Assembly: GCA_938018045.1 (NCBI GenBank)
Contig: CALIIP010000181.1
Span: 1-16,149, forward strand
Direction of reading: 5' to 3'
From: an uncultured Flavobacteriaceae bacterium
Lineage (GTDB): Bacteria > Bacteroidota > Bacteroidia > Flavobacteriales > Flavobacteriaceae
DNA length: 16,149 bases
Part shown: positions 14,672-16,149 of the stretch, piece after piece
Layout: every line of letters starts with the position of its first letter
Numbering within the stretch: position 1 is the first letter of the stretch
Notes under the pieces: model-generated
Database searches by the model: none
The model's input: the letters and a program-made list of their open reading frames with translations, nothing else
Told to the model about the DNA's origin: nothing
Program-made: the position numbers and the translations under genes

Positions 14672-14679
14672 TACACTTG
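14672..14679 (+). promoter_or_regulatory. Probable -7 box for the small membrane protein gene
   Basis: TACACTTG differs from TAnnTTTG at one position. A -33-like TTTTC (14650-14654) sits 17 bp upstream. The box ends 16 bp before the ATG at 14696 and lies downstream of the earlier in-frame ATG at 14663, so the transcript would not include that ATG. Confidence 0.5.
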
Positions 14680-14695
14680 TAACCGACTAATTAAA

Positions 14696-15202
14696 ATGAA
14701 AACAGTAATCTTATTTTTAGTTTTATTTGTACTAACGTTAATTTTATTATCAATTCTTATTATTAAACTTCGTAATAAATCAATTGGAAGACAACAGAAA
14801 ATAGTTTTAAATTTATTTAAAGAAAAAATAATAAATTATCAAAAGCAAATAACTTGTGAAAGTTTCAAATCTGGAATAAAAAGTTACAACTATAATAATG
14901 TGAATGTTGTAGATTTATACCTCACAGAGCATGGCTTACTAATTATGCCATATGCGTATAATTTTTGGTGGATTGAAAAAGGTGCTCCTTTTATGCTGTA
15001 TAAAGAAAATATTACTGTTTATCCATATACTAAGGTAGATAGAAAGAAGATAGAAATGATTCAATTTTTAAATAAACAAGATTTAAGAATTAATTTTAAT
15101 TATCAGATCTTATTTAAACATAATGTTGAATTTACTTTCAAAAAACTAAATTTGAGTTTTATGAATACAATTATAAACTGGAATAATACTAAATCCAATT
15201 AA
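14696..15202 (+). CDS. Hypothetical single-span membrane protein
   Basis: 168 residues from the ATG at 14696. An in-frame ATG at 14663 would add 11 residues (MLSYTCNRLIK), but the likely -7 box lies between the two and the later start places a hydrophobic helix right after Met-Lys. That helix (residues ~4-24, VILFLVLFVLTLILLSILII) is followed by LRNK, giving an N-out/C-in anchor by the positive-inside rule. The rest is a soluble ~140-residue domain rich in Lys, Asn, Tyr and Ile (YLTEHGLLIMPYAYNFWWIE, then alternating beta-like segments), which might be a PH-like or other small beta domain. I do not recognise the family. It lies between the duplicated terminator and uvrB, which has its own promoter. 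Base composition is very AT-rich, like the intergenic DNA around it. Confidence 0.7.
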   Translation: MKTVILFLVLFVLTLILLSILIIKLRNKSIGRQQKIVLNLFKEKIINYQKQITCESFKSGIKSYNYNNVNVVDLYLTEHGLLIMPYAYNFWWIEKGAPFMLYKENITVYPYTKVDRKKIEMIQFLNKQDLRINFNYQILFKHNVEFTFKKLNLSFMNTIINWNNTKSN

Positions 15203-15254
15203 GACTGAGAAAAAACAAGCAGAATTTGTTTATTTTTCCTAAAACAATTCTCCA

Positions 15255-15262
15255 TACATTTG
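15255..15262 (+). promoter_or_regulatory. -7 box for uvrB, directly before the start codon
   Basis: TACATTTG is a perfect TAnnTTTG match whose final G is only 4 bases before the A of the uvrB ATG (15267). With normal promoter geometry, transcription would begin at or within a base or two of the ATG. A TTTG at 15225-15228 could be a -33 element, but the 26-bp spacing is longer than usual. Confidence 0.6.
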
Positions 15263-15266
15263 CACT

Positions 15267-16149
15267 ATGCAATTTAAACTCGTTTCAGACTTTCAGCCAA
15301 CAGGAGATCAACCTGAAGCCATCAAACAACTTACTAATGGTTTGCTTGATGGTGAAAAAGGTCAAGTTTTACTTGGAGTTACAGGTTCTGGAAAGACATT
15401 TACAGTTGCAAATGTTATAGAAAATGTTGACAGACCAACGCTAGTTTTAGCACATAACAAAACATTGGCAGCGCAGTTATACCAAGAGTTTAAAACCTTT
15501 TTTCCTGAGAATGCTGTTGAGTATTTTGTGTCCTATTATGACTATTACCAACCAGAAGCCTACATTCCTAGTTCTGGAACTTTTATAGAGAAAGATTTAT
15601 CTATCAACGAAGATATAGAACGCATGCGTTTGAGTACTTCCTCTGCCCTATTATCTGGTCGCAGAGATGTCCTTGTTGTTGCTTCCGTTTCTTGTTTATA
15701 CGGTATCGGAAATCCGGTAGAATTCAAGAAAAATGTCATCAATATAGAAAAAGACCAAGTTATTTCTCGTACAAAATTCTTGCACACATTGGTGCAAAGT
15801 TTGTATTCTCGTACAGAAGCAGACGTAAGTAGTGGAACATTTAAAGTAAAAGGAGATATTGTAACGGTGTATCCTTCGTATGGAGATTATGCGTATCGCA
15901 TCCATTTTTTTGGTGATGAAATTGAAGAATTAGAGAGTTTTGATTTAGAAAACAATCAAGTTGTAGAGAAGTTTGATCAACTCACAATATATCCTGCAAA
16001 CTTATTTTTAACATCGCCTGATATTCTACAAAATGCCATTCATATGATTCAAGAGGATTTGATGAAGCAGTACGATTATTTTAAGGAAATTGGGAAGCAT
16101 TTAGAAGCAAAAAGATTAAAAGAACGTACAGAATTTGACCTCGAAATGA
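15267..16149 (+). CDS. uvrB: UvrABC excision nuclease subunit B, 3' truncated by window
   Basis: The first 294 codons are visible; the frame stays open to the window end. UvrB is the DNA-damage recognition helicase/scaffold of nucleotide excision repair: it is loaded by UvrA and recruits UvrC for dual incision. The start MQFKLVSDFQPTGDQPEAI aligns with the usual UvrB N-terminus, which fixes the ATG at 15267. Walker A is GVTGSGKT at residues 37-44. The beta-hairpin that clamps DNA is visible as YYDYYQPEAYIP (Y90, Y91, Y93, Y94), equivalent to the tyrosine cluster of E. coli UvrB. ALLSGRRDVLVVASVSCLYGIG and the UvrB domain 2 region (VKGDIVTVYPSYGDYAYRIHFFGDEIE) follow. The remaining helicase motifs and the UvrC-binding domain lie beyond the window. 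A perfect -7 box sits 4 bp before the ATG. Confidence 0.97.
   Translation, partial: MQFKLVSDFQPTGDQPEAIKQLTNGLLDGEKGQVLLGVTGSGKTFTVANVIENVDRPTLVLAHNKTLAAQLYQEFKTFFPENAVEYFVSYYDYYQPEAYIPSSGTFIEKDLSINEDIERMRLSTSSALLSGRRDVLVVASVSCLYGIGNPVEFKKNVINIEKDQVISRTKFLHTLVQSLYSRTEADVSSGTFKVKGDIVTVYPSYGDYAYRIHFFGDEIEELESFDLENNQVVEKFDQLTIYPANLFLTSPDILQNAIHMIQEDLMKQYDYFKEIGKHLEAKRLKERTEFDLEM

Noticed and set aside
14663..14695. Upstream ATG for the small membrane protein
   Set aside because: The likely -7 box at 14672-14679 lies downstream of it, and the later ATG gives a standard Met-Lys-hydrophobic start.
15213..15237. Possible terminator before uvrB (AAACAA ... TTGTTT then a T-run)
   Set aside because: Only a 6-bp, almost all A/T stem with a broken T-run; too weak to claim.
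15226..15420. 64-codon plus-strand frame overlapping the start of uvrB
   Set aside because: The overlapping frame at 15267 encodes unmistakable UvrB with Walker A and the tyrosine hairpin; the other frame is a shadow.

Overview
The window comes from a low-GC member of the Bacteroidetes, most likely a marine Flavobacteriaceae species. The grounds are: three proteins with the type B (gliding-motility-associated, CHU_C) C-terminal sorting domain of the type IX secretion system; a GLPGLI-family protein paired with an outer-membrane beta-barrel receptor; several promoters with the Bacteroidetes -7 box TAnnTTTG; and A-rich leaders instead of Shine-Dalgarno sites. The genus cannot be fixed from this stretch alone.

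Layout. Positions 2-6353 hold a co-directional run of three secreted T9SS type B proteins: the 3' part of a large repeat protein cut by the window edge, a beta-propeller/PKD protein, and a CARDB-like protein. Gaps between them are 16 and 0 bp, so they are probably one operon. Positions 6410-8086 hold a long RluA-type pseudouridine synthase with its own promoter. Positions 8099-11704, on the minus strand, hold a GLPGLI protein followed by an outer-membrane beta-barrel/TonB-receptor-like protein. From 11972 the plus strand resumes with a Crp/Fnr-family regulator, an NfsB-like nitroreductase and a membrane-anchored Hsp31/HchA-like protein (the last two an operon). Then come a 42-residue very basic small protein, a small single-span membrane protein, and the 5' part of uvrB, which runs off the window.

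The most unusual structure is a pair of 'tail echoes'. The last ~46 bp of the pseudouridine-synthase gene, including its stop codon, recur in degenerate form at 11854-11902, on the far side of the minus-strand receptor/GLPGLI pair. The last codons of the hchA-like gene plus its terminator recur at about 14565-14650, on the far side of the small basic gene. In both cases a cassette is bracketed by same-orientation copies of the upstream gene's 3' end. This suggests insertion or duplication events at gene ends and is the best lead here. Other points of note are a uvrB promoter so close to the ATG that the mRNA is probably leaderless, loss of two of the three HchA metal ligands with the catalytic triad kept, and a perfect 15-bp palindrome between the divergent GLPGLI and Crp-family genes.

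Functionally, the left part is surface/adhesion biology. The middle is RNA modification next to an outer-membrane module of unknown substrate. The right part looks like a small electrophile-stress set (flavin nitroreductase plus glyoxalase-like protein, with a regulator next door) leading into nucleotide excision repair.
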